A DNA stretch of 62,522 nucleotides from Limimaricola cinnabarinus LL-001 (GTDB lineage Bacteria; Pseudomonadota; Alphaproteobacteria; Rhodobacterales; Rhodobacteraceae): positions 1 to 62,522 of the forward strand of contig NZ_BATB01000013.1 of assembly GCF_000466965.1 (NCBI RefSeq), in the 5' to 3' direction. Every line of letters begins with the position of its first letter. Positions within the stretch are counted from its first letter, which is position 1. The notes below the pieces were generated by a model that was given only the letters and a program-made list of their open reading frames with translations, was not told the DNA's origin and ran no database searches. Shown in pieces: positions 37,025 through 48,509 of this stretch. The position numbers and the translations under genes are program-made.

Positions 37025-37983
37025 AACTCGGGACCATCTCGACCCTGTCGCTGGCGCTGCTGGCCGCGGGTACCGCGCAGGCGCAGGACACGCGCCTACT
37101 GATCGGCTCGACCTCGGCTTCGTCGAGCCAGTATGGCTACTTCGTGGCGCTGGGCCAGCTGATCAACGACACCGTCCCCGAGGTCTCGGCCTCGGTGGCC
37201 GAAACCGGGGCGACCATGGATAATCTGCGGCGCATGCAGCGCGGGCAGGTCGATCTCGGTCTGGTGACGACCAATATCATCCAGCACGCCTGGAACGGCA
37301 CGCAGGAATTCGATGGCGCGCCGCAGGAGGCGCCGCTGCTATGGGTTTATTCCCCCGCGCCGCAGAACGTCGTGGTGCGTGAGGATGTCGGCATCGACAG
37401 TCTAGCCGATCTGGCAGGGCAGCGGTTCAACCCCGGCATCCGCGGCTCGGCCACCGAGGCCACGGCCGAGAGCGTCTTTGCCACGCTCGGCATCGCCCCC
37501 GACTGGGTGCGCGGATCGACCACGGATGTTGTCGATATGATCAAGGACAACCGGGTAGGCGGCTACGTAAAATCCGGCGCCGGCAGCCGGCTCGACGCCT
37601 CCTCGCTCGACATCTCGACCTTTACGCCAATTGAGGTCATCTCACTCACCGATGAGCAGGTCGCCATGATCGAGGCCGAGATGCCAGACATTTCGGTGGT
37701 CGAGATCACTGAGGCGGGCGAGGGGATCGCGCCCTACAAGACTTGGAGCTTTGCGCTCGCGGTCTCGGCCACGCCCGAGATGGACGAGGAGATTGCCTAC
37801 CAGATCACCAAGGCAGCGATGCAGGACGAAACTGTGCAGCGCAACGCGCTCGCGGCGCTGGCCGAATACGACCTGACCGAACTCACTATGCAATATGGCA
37901 CGGTGCCGCTGCATCCGGGTGCGGCGCGGTATTTCGAAGAGCAAGGGGTCGAGATCCCCGAGCGGATGCGCCCGGCGCAGTGA
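37021..37983 (+). CDS. TAXI-family TRAP solute-binding protein
   Basis: 320-residue periplasmic binding protein of the TAXI type. Signal peptide MKLGTISTLSLALLAAGTA ends near AQAQ. The family region LLIGSTSASSSQYGYFVALG and ISASVAETGATMDNLRRMQ-type segment, and LADLAGQRFNPGIRGSATEATAE near residue 125, are visible. It delivers substrate to the fused permease downstream. TAXI ligands are poorly known; carboxylates are typical. Confidence 0.92.
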   Translation: MKLGTISTLSLALLAAGTAQAQDTRLLIGSTSASSSQYGYFVALGQLINDTVPEVSASVAETGATMDNLRRMQRGQVDLGLVTTNIIQHAWNGTQEFDGAPQEAPLLWVYSPAPQNVVVREDVGIDSLADLAGQRFNPGIRGSATEATAESVFATLGIAPDWVRGSTTDVVDMIKDNRVGGYVKSGAGSRLDASSLDISTFTPIEVISLTDEQVAMIEAEMPDISVVEITEAGEGIAPYKTWSFALAVSATPEMDEEIAYQITKAAMQDETVQRNALAALAEYDLTELTMQYGTVPLHPGAARYFEEQGVEIPERMRPAQ

Positions 37984-38064
37984 GCTGGCGGCCGGGCCGC
38001 CTCGGCCCGGTCGACCCGACGACGCATGCGGTGCGATTGACGCGTGCCGCCGGAGGAGAAGCCG

Positions 38065-39954
38065 ATGCGCAACACAGCCGCCAAGAGCCTTGCCGTCCTG
38101 ACCGGCCTGTTCGTCCTCTACACCTCGGGTGCGGGGCCGTTCGAGAGCCTTGTGCAGCGGGCGCTATTCCTAGGTCTGGTGGTGACACTGGGCCTGCTGA
38201 TGTATCCGCTGTGGGAGGGACGCCGGATCCGGTCGCTAGGCATCGTGCTCGACGGCGCGGCAGCGGTCGTGACATGGATCGGGTGCGGCTACATCGTCGT
38301 GAACTACGACGACATCATGAACGCGCTGCCTTGGGCCACCACCGCAGATCTGGCAATGACAGCTGGTTTGGTCGTGGTGCTGCTTGAGATCGGGCGGCGC
38401 GTGGTCGGGTTGATCTTTCCTGTGCTGGTGTTCGCCGGCTTGGGCTATGCGCTGCTGGGGCATCATATTCCCGGCATGCTGGGGCACCGGCAGTTCGATC
38501 CCTATTTCGTCACCGAGACCCTCTTTCTCGGCGATCTCGGCATCTGGGGATCTCTGGTCAGCGTCGCGGCCACCGTGATCGCCGCCTTCGTACTGTTTGG
38601 GGCGGTGCTGCTCCATACGGGTGGCGGCCAAACTTTCATGGATCTCGCGATGCGAATGGGCGGGCAGAGCCCCGGCGGCGCGGCCAAGATGGCGACCATC
38701 GCCTCGGGGCTGTTTGGCATGGTGAGCGGCAGTGCGGTCGCGAACGTGGCGACGACCGGAAATTTCACCATCCCATTGATGAAGCGACTGTCCTATCCTG
38801 CGCCCTTCGCAGCGGCGGTCGAAGCGGTGGCTTCTACCGGCGGCCAGCTCGCGCCACCGATCATGGGCGCGGCGGCATTCGTCATGGCCGAGATCCTCGG
38901 ACTGAGCTACGTGACGGTGATGGTCGCGGCGATCCTGCCTGCGCTTCTGTTCTACCTGTCGGTCTTCATGACAGTGCATGTCGTGTCGCTGCGCCGCGGG
39001 CTCAGGATCGTCGACCGCTCCGACATCCCCGACTGGTCTGCGATCCTGCAATGGCGTCGGGTGCTGCCGATCCTGGCGGCGCTGGGCGGTCTGTTTTGGG
39101 GCATCTTTGACGGCCGCTCCGTGCAGAGCGCGGCCTTCATCGGCATCGTGGCACTGCTTGTCGCCTATCTTGCCACCAGCATAGGCCAGCGCGGCCCGTG
39201 CGAGATTGGCCGCCAGCTTCTGGCCGCGCTCGATGATGCCGGGCGCGGCTTGGTGATCATCGGCGTCCTGCTGGCAGGGGCGCAGATCCTCGTGGCGATG
39301 ATCAACCTCACCGGCATCGGCGTGACTCTCTCATCGCTGATCGTGGCTCTGGCGGGAAATTCCACCGTTCTGGTCGCGCTTATCGTCGGACTGATCTGCT
39401 TGGTGATCGGCATGGGCCTGCCAACCACCGCGGCTTATGTCTTGGTCGCAGCGGTCCTCGCGCCCGCCCTGACGGCTGTCGGTGTCCCGCCTCTGGCGGC
39501 CCACATGTTCGTGTTCTACTTTGCAACCATCTCAGTGATCACCCCGCCTGTCTGCGTTGCGGTGTTCGTGGGGGCGGGCATCGCGCAGACGAACTGGCTG
39601 CCAGCCGCACGCGAGGCGGTGCGTCTGGGCGCGATGACCTATGTGGTGCCGTTCCTGATCCTGATTTACCCGGGCATGATCGGGCAGGGCGGGACACTGG
39701 CGGTAGCCAACGCCCTGTTCACTGGGTTGGTCTTGGTCGTGGCGATCCCGTTCCTTCTGGGCCGCATGCCGCTCACCGGTCGGCGCGCCGGTGATGTGGC
39801 GATCTATCTTTTCGTCATTGCGCTTGCGGTAGTGCCTCATCCTCTGGCGCCCCTCGTCGCGGCCCTGATCCTCGCCGCTGGCTGGATGCTCGGACGGCGC
39901 AGTGCTGCCGCCTTGGAACCGAACGACGGCACCCGCGCCGCCCCACAGGAATGA
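38065..39954 (+). CDS. TAXI-TRAP fused 4TM/12TM permease
   Basis: 629-residue inner-membrane permease in which the small (DctQ-like) and large (DctM-like) units are fused. The ATG at 38065 follows GGAGGAG. Conserved segments include MATIASGLFGMVSGSAVANVATTGNF near residue 215, EAVASTGGQLAPPIMGAAAFVMAE and GMGLPTTAAYVLVAAVLAPAL, each read in part. It works with the TAXI binding protein 81 bases upstream. The stop overlaps the dehydrogenase start by four bases. Confidence 0.93.
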   Translation: MRNTAAKSLAVLTGLFVLYTSGAGPFESLVQRALFLGLVVTLGLLMYPLWEGRRIRSLGIVLDGAAAVVTWIGCGYIVVNYDDIMNALPWATTADLAMTAGLVVVLLEIGRRVVGLIFPVLVFAGLGYALLGHHIPGMLGHRQFDPYFVTETLFLGDLGIWGSLVSVAATVIAAFVLFGAVLLHTGGGQTFMDLAMRMGGQSPGGAAKMATIASGLFGMVSGSAVANVATTGNFTIPLMKRLSYPAPFAAAVEAVASTGGQLAPPIMGAAAFVMAEILGLSYVTVMVAAILPALLFYLSVFMTVHVVSLRRGLRIVDRSDIPDWSAILQWRRVLPILAALGGLFWGIFDGRSVQSAAFIGIVALLVAYLATSIGQRGPCEIGRQLLAALDDAGRGLVIIGVLLAGAQILVAMINLTGIGVTLSSLIVALAGNSTVLVALIVGLICLVIGMGLPTTAAYVLVAAVLAPALTAVGVPPLAAHMFVFYFATISVITPPVCVAVFVGAGIAQTNWLPAAREAVRLGAMTYVVPFLILIYPGMIGQGGTLAVANALFTGLVLVVAIPFLLGRMPLTGRRAGDVAIYLFVIALAVVPHPLAPLVAALILAAGWMLGRRSAAALEPNDGTRAAPQE

Positions 39955-40901
39955 ATGTCATGAATCTTCCAGACCCTTCGGCCGTCACGCGCACGGCGAT
40001 CCTCGGCACCGGCCTGATCGGCGCAAGTTGGGCCGCCCTATTCCTCTCTCGCGGCCTGCATGTCCATGCCATCGACCCCGCGGAAAGTGCCGAGACACGG
40101 CTGCGTGATACGGTCACCGAAATGTGGCCCAACCTCGTCGCATTAGGTCATGCCGATGCGCCGCCGGATTTTGCGAAGCTAACCTTCGCGGCGGCCCCCG
40201 GGGCGGAACTAGCGGAGGTCGAGTTGGTGCAGGAGAACGCACCCGAGAAACTCGATCTAAAGCGGGCGCTGTTGTCCGAGATCGAGGCATGGCTGTCGCC
40301 TTCGGCAGTGATCGCCTCATCGACCTCGGCACTGCTGATCGGCGATATTCAGTCGCAGGCCCGCCACCCTGGTCGCTGCATCGCCGCACACCCCTTCAAT
40401 CCGCCGCATATTCTGCCGCTTGTGGAGTTGTCAGGCGGGCCGGAAACCGACGATGCAGTGCTCGATTGGGCCATGAGCTTCTACGTCGCCATGGGCAAGA
40501 AACCGGTGCGCCTGCGCCGGCAGATCGAAGGCCATATCGCCGGCCGACTTGGCGCTGCGATGTGGCGCGAGGCGGTCTCATTAGTCGAGCTGGGGGTCGC
40601 CTCGGTCGCCGACATCGACGCGGCCGTGCGCTTTGGGCCAGGCCCGCGCTGGGCAGTGGCTGGCTGCCATATGGTCTACCACATGGGCGGCGGCGCGGGC
40701 GGGATTGGCCACTATCTGGCTCATCTCGGCGACAGCCAAGAGCGCCGCTGGAGCAGCCTCGGAACGCCGCGTCTTGATGCAACACTGCGCGATCGCATCA
40801 CTAAAGGTGTCGAGGAGGAGGCAGGACAGTGTTCGGTTGCCGAACTGGCGGCCGAACGCGACCGAAGGCTCGTCGAGATGCTTCGACTCGTCGGGGAATG
40901 A
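39951..40901 (+). CDS. 3-hydroxyacyl-CoA dehydrogenase-like/carnitine dehydrogenase-like protein
   Basis: 316-residue NAD-dependent dehydrogenase. The Rossmann motif AILGTGLIGASWAALF is at residues 16-31; ASSTSALLIGDIQ and the catalytic-region HPFNPPHILPLVELSGG follow, then a short helical 3HCDH C-terminal domain. The lack of a second C-terminal repeat and the length point to the L-carnitine dehydrogenase/lambda-crystallin side of the family. Co-translated with the TAXI permease, so it probably oxidises a hydroxy acid (or its CoA ester) brought in by it. Confidence 0.87.
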   Translation: MNVMNLPDPSAVTRTAILGTGLIGASWAALFLSRGLHVHAIDPAESAETRLRDTVTEMWPNLVALGHADAPPDFAKLTFAAAPGAELAEVELVQENAPEKLDLKRALLSEIEAWLSPSAVIASSTSALLIGDIQSQARHPGRCIAAHPFNPPHILPLVELSGGPETDDAVLDWAMSFYVAMGKKPVRLRRQIEGHIAGRLGAAMWREAVSLVELGVASVADIDAAVRFGPGPRWAVAGCHMVYHMGGGAGGIGHYLAHLGDSQERRWSSLGTPRLDATLRDRITKGVEEEAGQCSVAELAAERDRRLVEMLRLVGE

Positions 40902-41064
40902 GGCCGTAGCGGAGCTGGCCGAAGCCGCGCTGGCGCGCGTCGGATCTGCCCAGCGCGTCCTGTGGCCTCGGTTTCTGGTGACTGCCGCACTTCGAACTTA
41001 TGGAAGGGCCTAGTCTGTGGGGAACGGTCAGCAGCATCAAGGAGGGGATGCAGAACGACGCCCC

Positions 41065-42021
41065 GTGCCGGGCACGACGATGAACCGGCTCTGCGGCTCT
41101 GGCATGGACGCGGTGATCACTGCAGCGCGCGCCATCCGCGCCGGCGAGGCGGAGCTGATCGTTGCCGGCGGCGTCGAGAGCATGTCCCGCGCGCCCTTCG
41201 TGATGGGTAAGGCCGAGACCGCCTTCTCGCGCTCGGCCGAGATCTTCGGCACCACCATCGGCTGGCGCTTCGTGAACAAGCTGATGAAGGCGCAATACGG
41301 CGTCGACTCGATGCCGGAGACGGCCGAGAACGTGGCGGAGGATTTCTCAATCAGCCGCGAGGATCAGGACGTCTTCGCGCTGCACAGCCAAGTCAAGGCT
41401 GCCGAGGCCATTGCCTCGGGGCGGCTGGCGCGCGAGATCACGCCGGTTGAGATTCCACAGCGCAAAGCTGATCCCAAGATCGTCGACACCGACGAGCATC
41501 CCCGCGCCACCTCGCTCGAGGCCTTGGCCAAGCTGCGCGCCCCGTTCCGCGAGGGCGGTTCGGTAACAGCTGGCAACGCCTCTGGCGTCAATGACGGCGC
41601 GGCGGCGCTGGTCATCGCTTCCGCCGAGGCGGCGAAGAAGCACGGGTTGACCCCGATCGCGCGCATTCTCGGCGGTGCCACGGCGGGCGTCGCGCCGCGC
41701 ATCATGGGCTTTGGCCCCGCGCCCGCCTCGAAGTAGCTGATGGCGCGGCTCGGGTTGACGCCGGACCACTTCGCGGTGATCGAGCTGAACGAGGCCTTCG
41801 CGAGCCAGGGGCTAGCAACGTTGCGTGATCTCGGCATCGCCGATGACGACGCGCGGGTGAACCGCAATGGCGGCGCCATCGCGCTCGGCCATCCACTGGG
41901 GATGTCGGGTGCCCGGATCACCGGCACCGCCGCGCTCGATCTGAAATCGGGCGAGAAGTCGCTCTCGACCATGTGCATCGGCGTGGGTCAGGGCATCGCC
42001 GTGGCGTTCGAAGCGGTGTGA
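41065..42021 (+). pseudogene. Thiolase (acetyl-CoA C-acyltransferase), 5'-truncated with internal stop
   Basis: Remnant of a thiolase of the PcaF/beta-ketoadipyl-CoA type. Homology starts abruptly at VPGTTMNRLCGSGMDAV, which includes the nucleophilic Cys, so about 85 N-terminal residues are absent; the DNA from 40902 to 41064 does not encode them. The frame then runs through AGGVESMSRAPFVMGKA to PAPASK and meets TAG at 41734-41736. The same frame continues with LMARLGLTPDHFAVIELNEAF, GGAIALGHPLGMSGAR (catalytic His) and CIGVGQG (second Cys). An AAG-to-TAG change would explain the stop. It once probably completed the acyl-CoA route of the preceding operon. Confidence 0.88.
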
Positions 42022-42370
42022 GATAGAGCCGCAGCGGGATCCGACTTCGGGCCGACTGGAGACGACGCCTCTTTTCGAGCAGGGTTGGCAGCTTCAAGGG
42101 GTTGGCGGTGTCCAGCGGTCACGAATAGGGACGAGCATGGCCATGAATAGGCTTTCTATGAAACCGGGCCGATGGTCGGCGAAGGTCATTGGAGCCTATG
42201 TACGGTGGTCGCCAGCGGAACGCAGTCCCATGTGGCTGTGGTCGAGATTAGCCCTTCAATCGGTCTTCAGGCCAGTAGGATGCCCGAAGAGGGACGGTAG
42301 CACTAGCGCTCAGCTCCGATGACGGATTATCATCATGGATGACAGATATTCATCTTGAGGACGGGCTTTC
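42022..42370. other. Intergenic region before the inositol regulator
   Basis: About 350 bases with no convincing gene. Close to the LacI-type gene the DNA is richer in A+T and holds TTATCATCATGGATGACAG and GATATTCATCTTG, with repeated GATGA/TCATC elements that may be autoregulatory. Confidence 0.45.
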
Positions 42371-43405
42371 ATGGCAAGACGACCGACCATCGCTGATGTG
42401 GCCCGGACCGCGCAGGTCAGCCCCGCTACAGTAGACCGCGTGTTGAGCGGGCGAATGAAAGTGCGTGAGGAAACCGCTCGAAAGGTCCATGAAGCGGCCG
42501 AAGTTGTGGGTTATCACGCCGCTGGCGCAATCCGGCAGCGACTACTGAGCGACAGGCCCGAGCTGCGCTTGGGCGTGGTGCTGCAAAAGGAGCGGCATGC
42601 CTTTTACCAGGATGTCCGGCAGGAGTTCGAGACGCAGGCGCGTGCCATGATGACGCGCAATGTGAAGCTCGAGATCCGCTTTGCGCAGACCACCCGGCCG
42701 CAGGAGCTTGCCGAGATCCTGAGGGGGTTGAAGGGGCGCGTGCAGGCGGTGGCCTCGACCGGGATTGATCACCACGAGGTCACCTCGGCGGTGGCCGAAC
42801 TGCGCGAGGCGGGAATCCCCACCTTCTCGCTGCTGTCGGATTTTGCCCAAGGCGTGCGGGAAAGCTATTTCGGCATCAACAACCTCAAGCTCGGACGCAC
42901 CGCAGGGTGGCTGATTTCCAAGATCGCACCGAGGCCTGGCAAGATCGGCGTCTTCATCGGCGCGCATCGCTACCACGGGCATGAGCTGCGCGAAACCGGA
43001 CTGCGCAGCTTCTTTCGCGAGCTTGGCGGCGGCTTCGAGCTGCTGGAGACGCAGGTCAACCTGGAGACACGCGAGCTGACCTACGAAGCCACCAGCGAGC
43101 TTCTGTCGCGCCATGCGGATTTTGCCGGGCTTTATGTGGCCGGGGGCGGCATGGAAGGGGCCATCACCGCCTTCGAGGAGCAGCGCGCCCCGGGCGAAGC
43201 GGCACTGCTGGTGAACGAACTCACGCCCGAATCCTATAGCGGCCTGCAAAAGGGCATCGTGTCGATCGTGTTCGGCACGCCTCTGCGCCCGATGGTTGCC
43301 GATCTGCTTATGGTGGCGGCGAGTACGGTCGAGAATGGAATGGCCGAGACGCCGGGGCAGAGGTTTTTTCATCCCCGCATCTACACCCCAGAATCTCTGA
43401 CTTGA
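42371..43405 (+). CDS. LacI-family transcriptional regulator of the inositol cluster
   Basis: 344-residue LacI/GalR regulator. The helix-turn-helix and hinge read TIADVARTAQVSPATVDRVL (residues 6-25) and EAAEVVGYHAAGAI. A periplasmic-binding-like effector domain follows (LRLGVVLQKERHAFYQDV, ELTPESYSGLQKGIVSIV). It lies upstream of and parallel to the inositol transporter and iol genes and is the likely inositol-responsive repressor. Variant signature VSPATVDRVLSGR (Asp in place of Ser/Ala) is common in this subgroup. Confidence 0.9.
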   Translation: MARRPTIADVARTAQVSPATVDRVLSGRMKVREETARKVHEAAEVVGYHAAGAIRQRLLSDRPELRLGVVLQKERHAFYQDVRQEFETQARAMMTRNVKLEIRFAQTTRPQELAEILRGLKGRVQAVASTGIDHHEVTSAVAELREAGIPTFSLLSDFAQGVRESYFGINNLKLGRTAGWLISKIAPRPGKIGVFIGAHRYHGHELRETGLRSFFRELGGGFELLETQVNLETRELTYEATSELLSRHADFAGLYVAGGGMEGAITAFEEQRAPGEAALLVNELTPESYSGLQKGIVSIVFGTPLRPMVADLLMVAASTVENGMAETPGQRFFHPRIYTPESLT

Positions 43406-43442
43406 TTAAATAACATCATAATGGCGTCATAATGCGTCAAGA

Positions 43443-43464
43443 ATGATGTGAAATTTGCCATCAT
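43443..43464. promoter_or_regulatory. Inverted repeat ATGATG-N10-CATCAT, candidate operator
   Basis: Lies in the AT-rich region between the LacI gene and the inositol binding-protein gene. Nearby TCATAATG occurs twice (about 43420-43438), and GATGA/TCATC elements also occur upstream of the LacI gene. Likely control region of the inositol operon; exact operator uncertain. Confidence 0.35.
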
Positions 43465-43607
43465 CAAGATTGACCGGATCACCTCTCTTAACCGAGGATG
43501 ACGCTGCGACATGGAGGTGTCGCGGGACTGGGGCCGAGAGAGCCCAGGCTCGAGAAGGCCCGCAGGGGCCGCCAAGCGCGGGCAGCCGCGCGTTCTGGGA
43601 GGACAAG

Positions 43608-44551
43608 ATGAAGAAGTTACTGATTTCGACAGCGATCGCCGCGTCGATGGCCGGGGCCGCATCTGCCGAGACGGTCGCGTTTCGATGGCGCTGTTCGACG
43701 ACAACTTCCTGACCGTGCTGCGCAACGGCATGATCGAGACCGCCGAGGAAATGGAGGGTGTCGAGATCCAGGTCGAGGATGCGCAGAACGATGTGGCCAA
43801 GCAGCTTGACCAGATCAACAACTTCATCGCCAGCGGCGTTGACGCGATCATCGTCAACCCGGTCGACACCTCTGCTACCGAAGCGATGACCAACGCCGCG
43901 GCCTCGGCCGGAGTGCCCTTGGTCTTCGTCAACCGCCAGCCGATCAACGTCGATGCGCTGCCTGACAATCAGGCCTTCGTGGCTTCCGACGAGCGCGAGA
44001 GCGGCACGCTGGAAACCAGGGAGATCTGCCGGCTGCTGTCCGAGGAGGGCAAGGACCCGGCACGAGTCTATGTCATGATGGGCGAGCTGTCGAACCAGGC
44101 CGCCGTGGTGCGCACGCAAGACATCCACGACGTGATGGAAAGCGGCGACTGCGAGGTCACGCTCGAGATCATCGACGAGCAGACGGCGAACTGGAGCCGC
44201 GACGAGGCGCAGGACCTGATGACCAACTGGCTCTCGACGGGCGAGCCCTTCGACGCGCTGATTTCCAACAATGACGAGATGGCGATCGGTGCGATCCAGG
44301 CAATGAAGTCCGCCGGAATCGCCATGGACGAGGTGATCGTCGGCGGCGTCGACGCGACACAGGACGCTTTGCAGGCGATGGCGGGCGGCGATCTCGATGT
44401 CACCGTGTTCCAAGATGCGGCCGGGCAGGGCGGCGGCGCTCTCGACGCGGCGCTCAGGCTCGCGCGCGGCGAGGATGTCGACCAGAAGGTCTATGTCCCG
44501 TTCCAACTGGTCACGCCGGAGACCATGGACCAGTACATGTCCAAGAACTGA
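43608..44551 (+). CDS. Inositol ABC transporter binding protein (frameshift at about 43676)
   Basis: About 314 residues if one missing base is restored. GGGAGGACAAG precedes the ATG at 43608, which gives signal peptide [20 protein letters not shown] then ETVAFRWR and a stop. The neighbouring frame continues with [18 protein letters not shown], the standard start of inositol/ribose-type binding proteins, to the end. Inserting one G (GTCGCG to GTCGGCG, giving ETVGVSMALF) restores a normal gene. The body shows [18 protein letters not shown] and [16 protein letters not shown]. Followed by permease and ATPase genes. Confidence 0.85.
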
Positions 44552-44570
44552 TCCCTGCCGGGGATCGACC

Positions 44571-44595
44571 GATCCGGGGGCGCGGCCCCCGGATC
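44571..44595 (+). repeat. GC-rich hairpin after binding-protein gene
   Basis: GATCCGGGGG and CCCCCGGATC pair perfectly around CGCGG, 20 bases after the binding-protein stop and before the permease. No T run follows. As at 23720-23745, it probably stabilises or attenuates the transcript. Confidence 0.65.
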
Positions 44596-44632
44596 GCGGG
44601 GGCCGCGCGATGACGCGCCGGAGGGGAAAGCA

Positions 44633-45715
44633 ATGACAGACACGACACACGGGATCGGTGGGCTGACCTTCGACCCGAAGAAGCGCAGCATGCCGCCCGA
44701 AATCGGCGTCGCGATCGCGCTGGTGCTGATCACCCTCGCCTTCGAGGCGCTTGGGTGGATGCTGATGAACGACAGTTTTCTGTTCAACACACGCGATACC
44801 GTCGATGGCATCTTCAATGTCGCGCGGCTCAAGATTATCATTCTGCAGGTTTCGATCATCGGCATCATCGCCATTGGCGTGACGCAGGTGATCATCACCG
44901 GGGGCATCGACCTCAGCTCCGGCTCGGTCGTGGGCGCCACCGCGATGATCGCGATGAGCTTCGCCCAAGCGGGCGAGATTTACGGCAATCCCAATGATCG
45001 TGCCGTGTTCTTCGAGCAGGGCCTCGTCGATCTGCCGCTGATCATGCCTATCATTGTCGGTCTCGCCTGTGGCCTGTTTGCCGGTCTGATCAATGGCCTG
45101 CTGATCGCTTATACAAAGATCCCACCCTTCATTGCCACGCTCGGCATGATGGTTGCCGCGCGTGGTGTCGCCAAGTGGTGGACCAAGGGCCAGCCGGTAT
45201 CGTTTCCGACCGACAGCTACGCCGCGCTCGGCGCGGGCATGACGCCGGTTTTCATTTTCGCCGGTATCGCGATCCTGTTCGGCCTGGCGCTGCGCTACAC
45301 GGTTTATGGCAAGCATACCTACGCCATCGGCTCGTCCGAGGACGCCGCACGCATGTCGGGCATCAAGGTCGCCCGCCACAAGGTGCTGGTCTATGCGCTA
45401 GCGGGCCTGCTGGCAGGTGTCGCGGCGCTGGTGCTGTCGTCCAAGAACCTGACCGCGCAGGCCGGGATGGGCACGATGTACGAGCTCGACGCGATCGCCA
45501 TGGCCGTCATCGGGGGCGTCTCGCTCTCCGGTGGGCGCGGTTCGATCACCGGGACGGTGTTGGGCGCGATGATCTTCGGCGTGATCATCTCCGGTTTCAC
45601 CTTTCTCAAGCTCGACGCCTACTACCAGGAGATGGTGAAGGGCGCGATCATCGTGGGCGCCGTGGTGCTCGATCAATGGCGGCAGCGCCGCACCAGCATG
45701 AGGGCTGCGAAATGA
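44633..45715 (+). CDS. Inositol ABC transporter permease
   Basis: 360-residue BPD_transp_2 permease with roughly ten hydrophobic segments. Motif [20 protein letters not shown] near residue 85, [17 protein letters not shown] near 160 and [19 protein letters not shown] near 290 are family marks. GGAGGGGAAAG precedes the ATG. It overlaps the ATPase gene by four bases. Confidence 0.92.
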   Translation: MTDTTHGIGGLTFDPKKRSMPPEIGVAIALVLITLAFEALGWMLMNDSFLFNTRDTVDGIFNVARLKIIILQVSIIGIIAIGVTQVIITGGIDLSSGSVVGATAMIAMSFAQAGEIYGNPNDRAVFFEQGLVDLPLIMPIIVGLACGLFAGLINGLLIAYTKIPPFIATLGMMVAARGVAKWWTKGQPVSFPTDSYAALGAGMTPVFIFAGIAILFGLALRYTVYGKHTYAIGSSEDAARMSGIKVARHKVLVYALAGLLAGVAALVLSSKNLTAQAGMGTMYELDAIAMAVIGGVSLSGGRGSITGTVLGAMIFGVIISGFTFLKLDAYYQEMVKGAIIVGAVVLDQWRQRRTSMRAAK

Positions 45716-46482
45716 CCGATGTCGTTCTGAGAACCGAAGGGCTGACCAAGCATTACGGCGGCGTCCACGCGCTCGAGGATGCAAATTTCGAGATCCGGCG
45801 CGGCGAGCACGTGGCGATCATGGGCGATAACGGAGCCGGCAAGTCGACCTTCGTGCGCCAGATCACCGCGGTGGAGCAGCGCACCAAGGGCAAGGTCTGG
45901 TTCGACGGGAAATACGTCGAGTTCCACGACCCGCTCGAGGCACGCGAAGCCGGGATCGAGACGGTGTTTCAGACGCTGGCGCTGGCCGACCACCTCAACG
46001 TGCCCGACAACCTGTTCCTCGGCCGAGAGATCATCAAGTTCAATCTCGGGCCGTTCTCGATCCTCGACTACAAGGCGATGCGTGAGGCGACGATCGCGGG
46101 CCTGCAAAAGACCGGGGTCAAGATCCCCAACATCAACAACACGATCCAGAATATGTCGGGCGGTCAGCGCCAATGCGTCGCCATCGCCCGCACCGCCACC
46201 TTCAAGTCCAAGCTGATTATCATGGACGAGCCGACGGCGGCCTTGGGCGTGCAGGAGACGGCGCAGGTCGAGAACATCATCCGCACGCTCAAGGAACAGG
46301 GCGAACCGGTGATCCTGATCAGCCACAACATGCGGCAGGTGATGGACCTGATGGACCGGATCGTCGTGTTCCGGCGCGGCCGCATCGTCGCGGATCTCCG
46401 CAAAGAGGAGACCGACGGCCAGGACGTGGTCGCCTACATCACCGGGGCCAAGACGCAGGAGCAATTCGCCGGGGCGGCCTGA
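45712..46482 (+). CDS. Inositol ABC transporter ATPase, single domain
   Basis: 256-residue ATPase with one nucleotide-binding domain: Walker A GDNGAGKST, signature MSGGQRQCVAIARTA, Walker B LIIMDEPTAALGVQE and H-loop LISHNM. It has half the length of the two RbsA-type ATPases in this window and resembles the FrcA type common in alphaproteobacterial sugar systems, working as a dimer. Start at 45712 shares ATGA with the permease stop. Confidence 0.92.
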   Translation: MTDVVLRTEGLTKHYGGVHALEDANFEIRRGEHVAIMGDNGAGKSTFVRQITAVEQRTKGKVWFDGKYVEFHDPLEAREAGIETVFQTLALADHLNVPDNLFLGREIIKFNLGPFSILDYKAMREATIAGLQKTGVKIPNINNTIQNMSGGQRQCVAIARTATFKSKLIIMDEPTAALGVQETAQVENIIRTLKEQGEPVILISHNMRQVMDLMDRIVVFRRGRIVADLRKEETDGQDVVAYITGAKTQEQFAGAA

Positions 46483-46586
46483 CGCCCCGCGACAGACCGG
46501 ACACCGCCGATCCCAAAACGCCCCTCGCGGGCGATCGGGGGAGGCTTGCCAGACGACAGGGCCGCATGGCCCGGAAAGGACCCGAC

Positions 46587-48501
<1,915 letters not shown>

Positions 48502-48509
48502 GGATGCCC

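Noticed and set aside
41017..41064. Start of an intact thiolase at 41017
   Set aside because: The first 16 codons have no thiolase similarity and the family needs about 85 more N-terminal residues, so it is a remnant.
43427..45379. 650-codon open frame antisense to the inositol binding-protein and permease genes
   Set aside because: Composition is His/Asp/Arg-rich with no domain; it mirrors real genes on the plus strand in GC-rich DNA.
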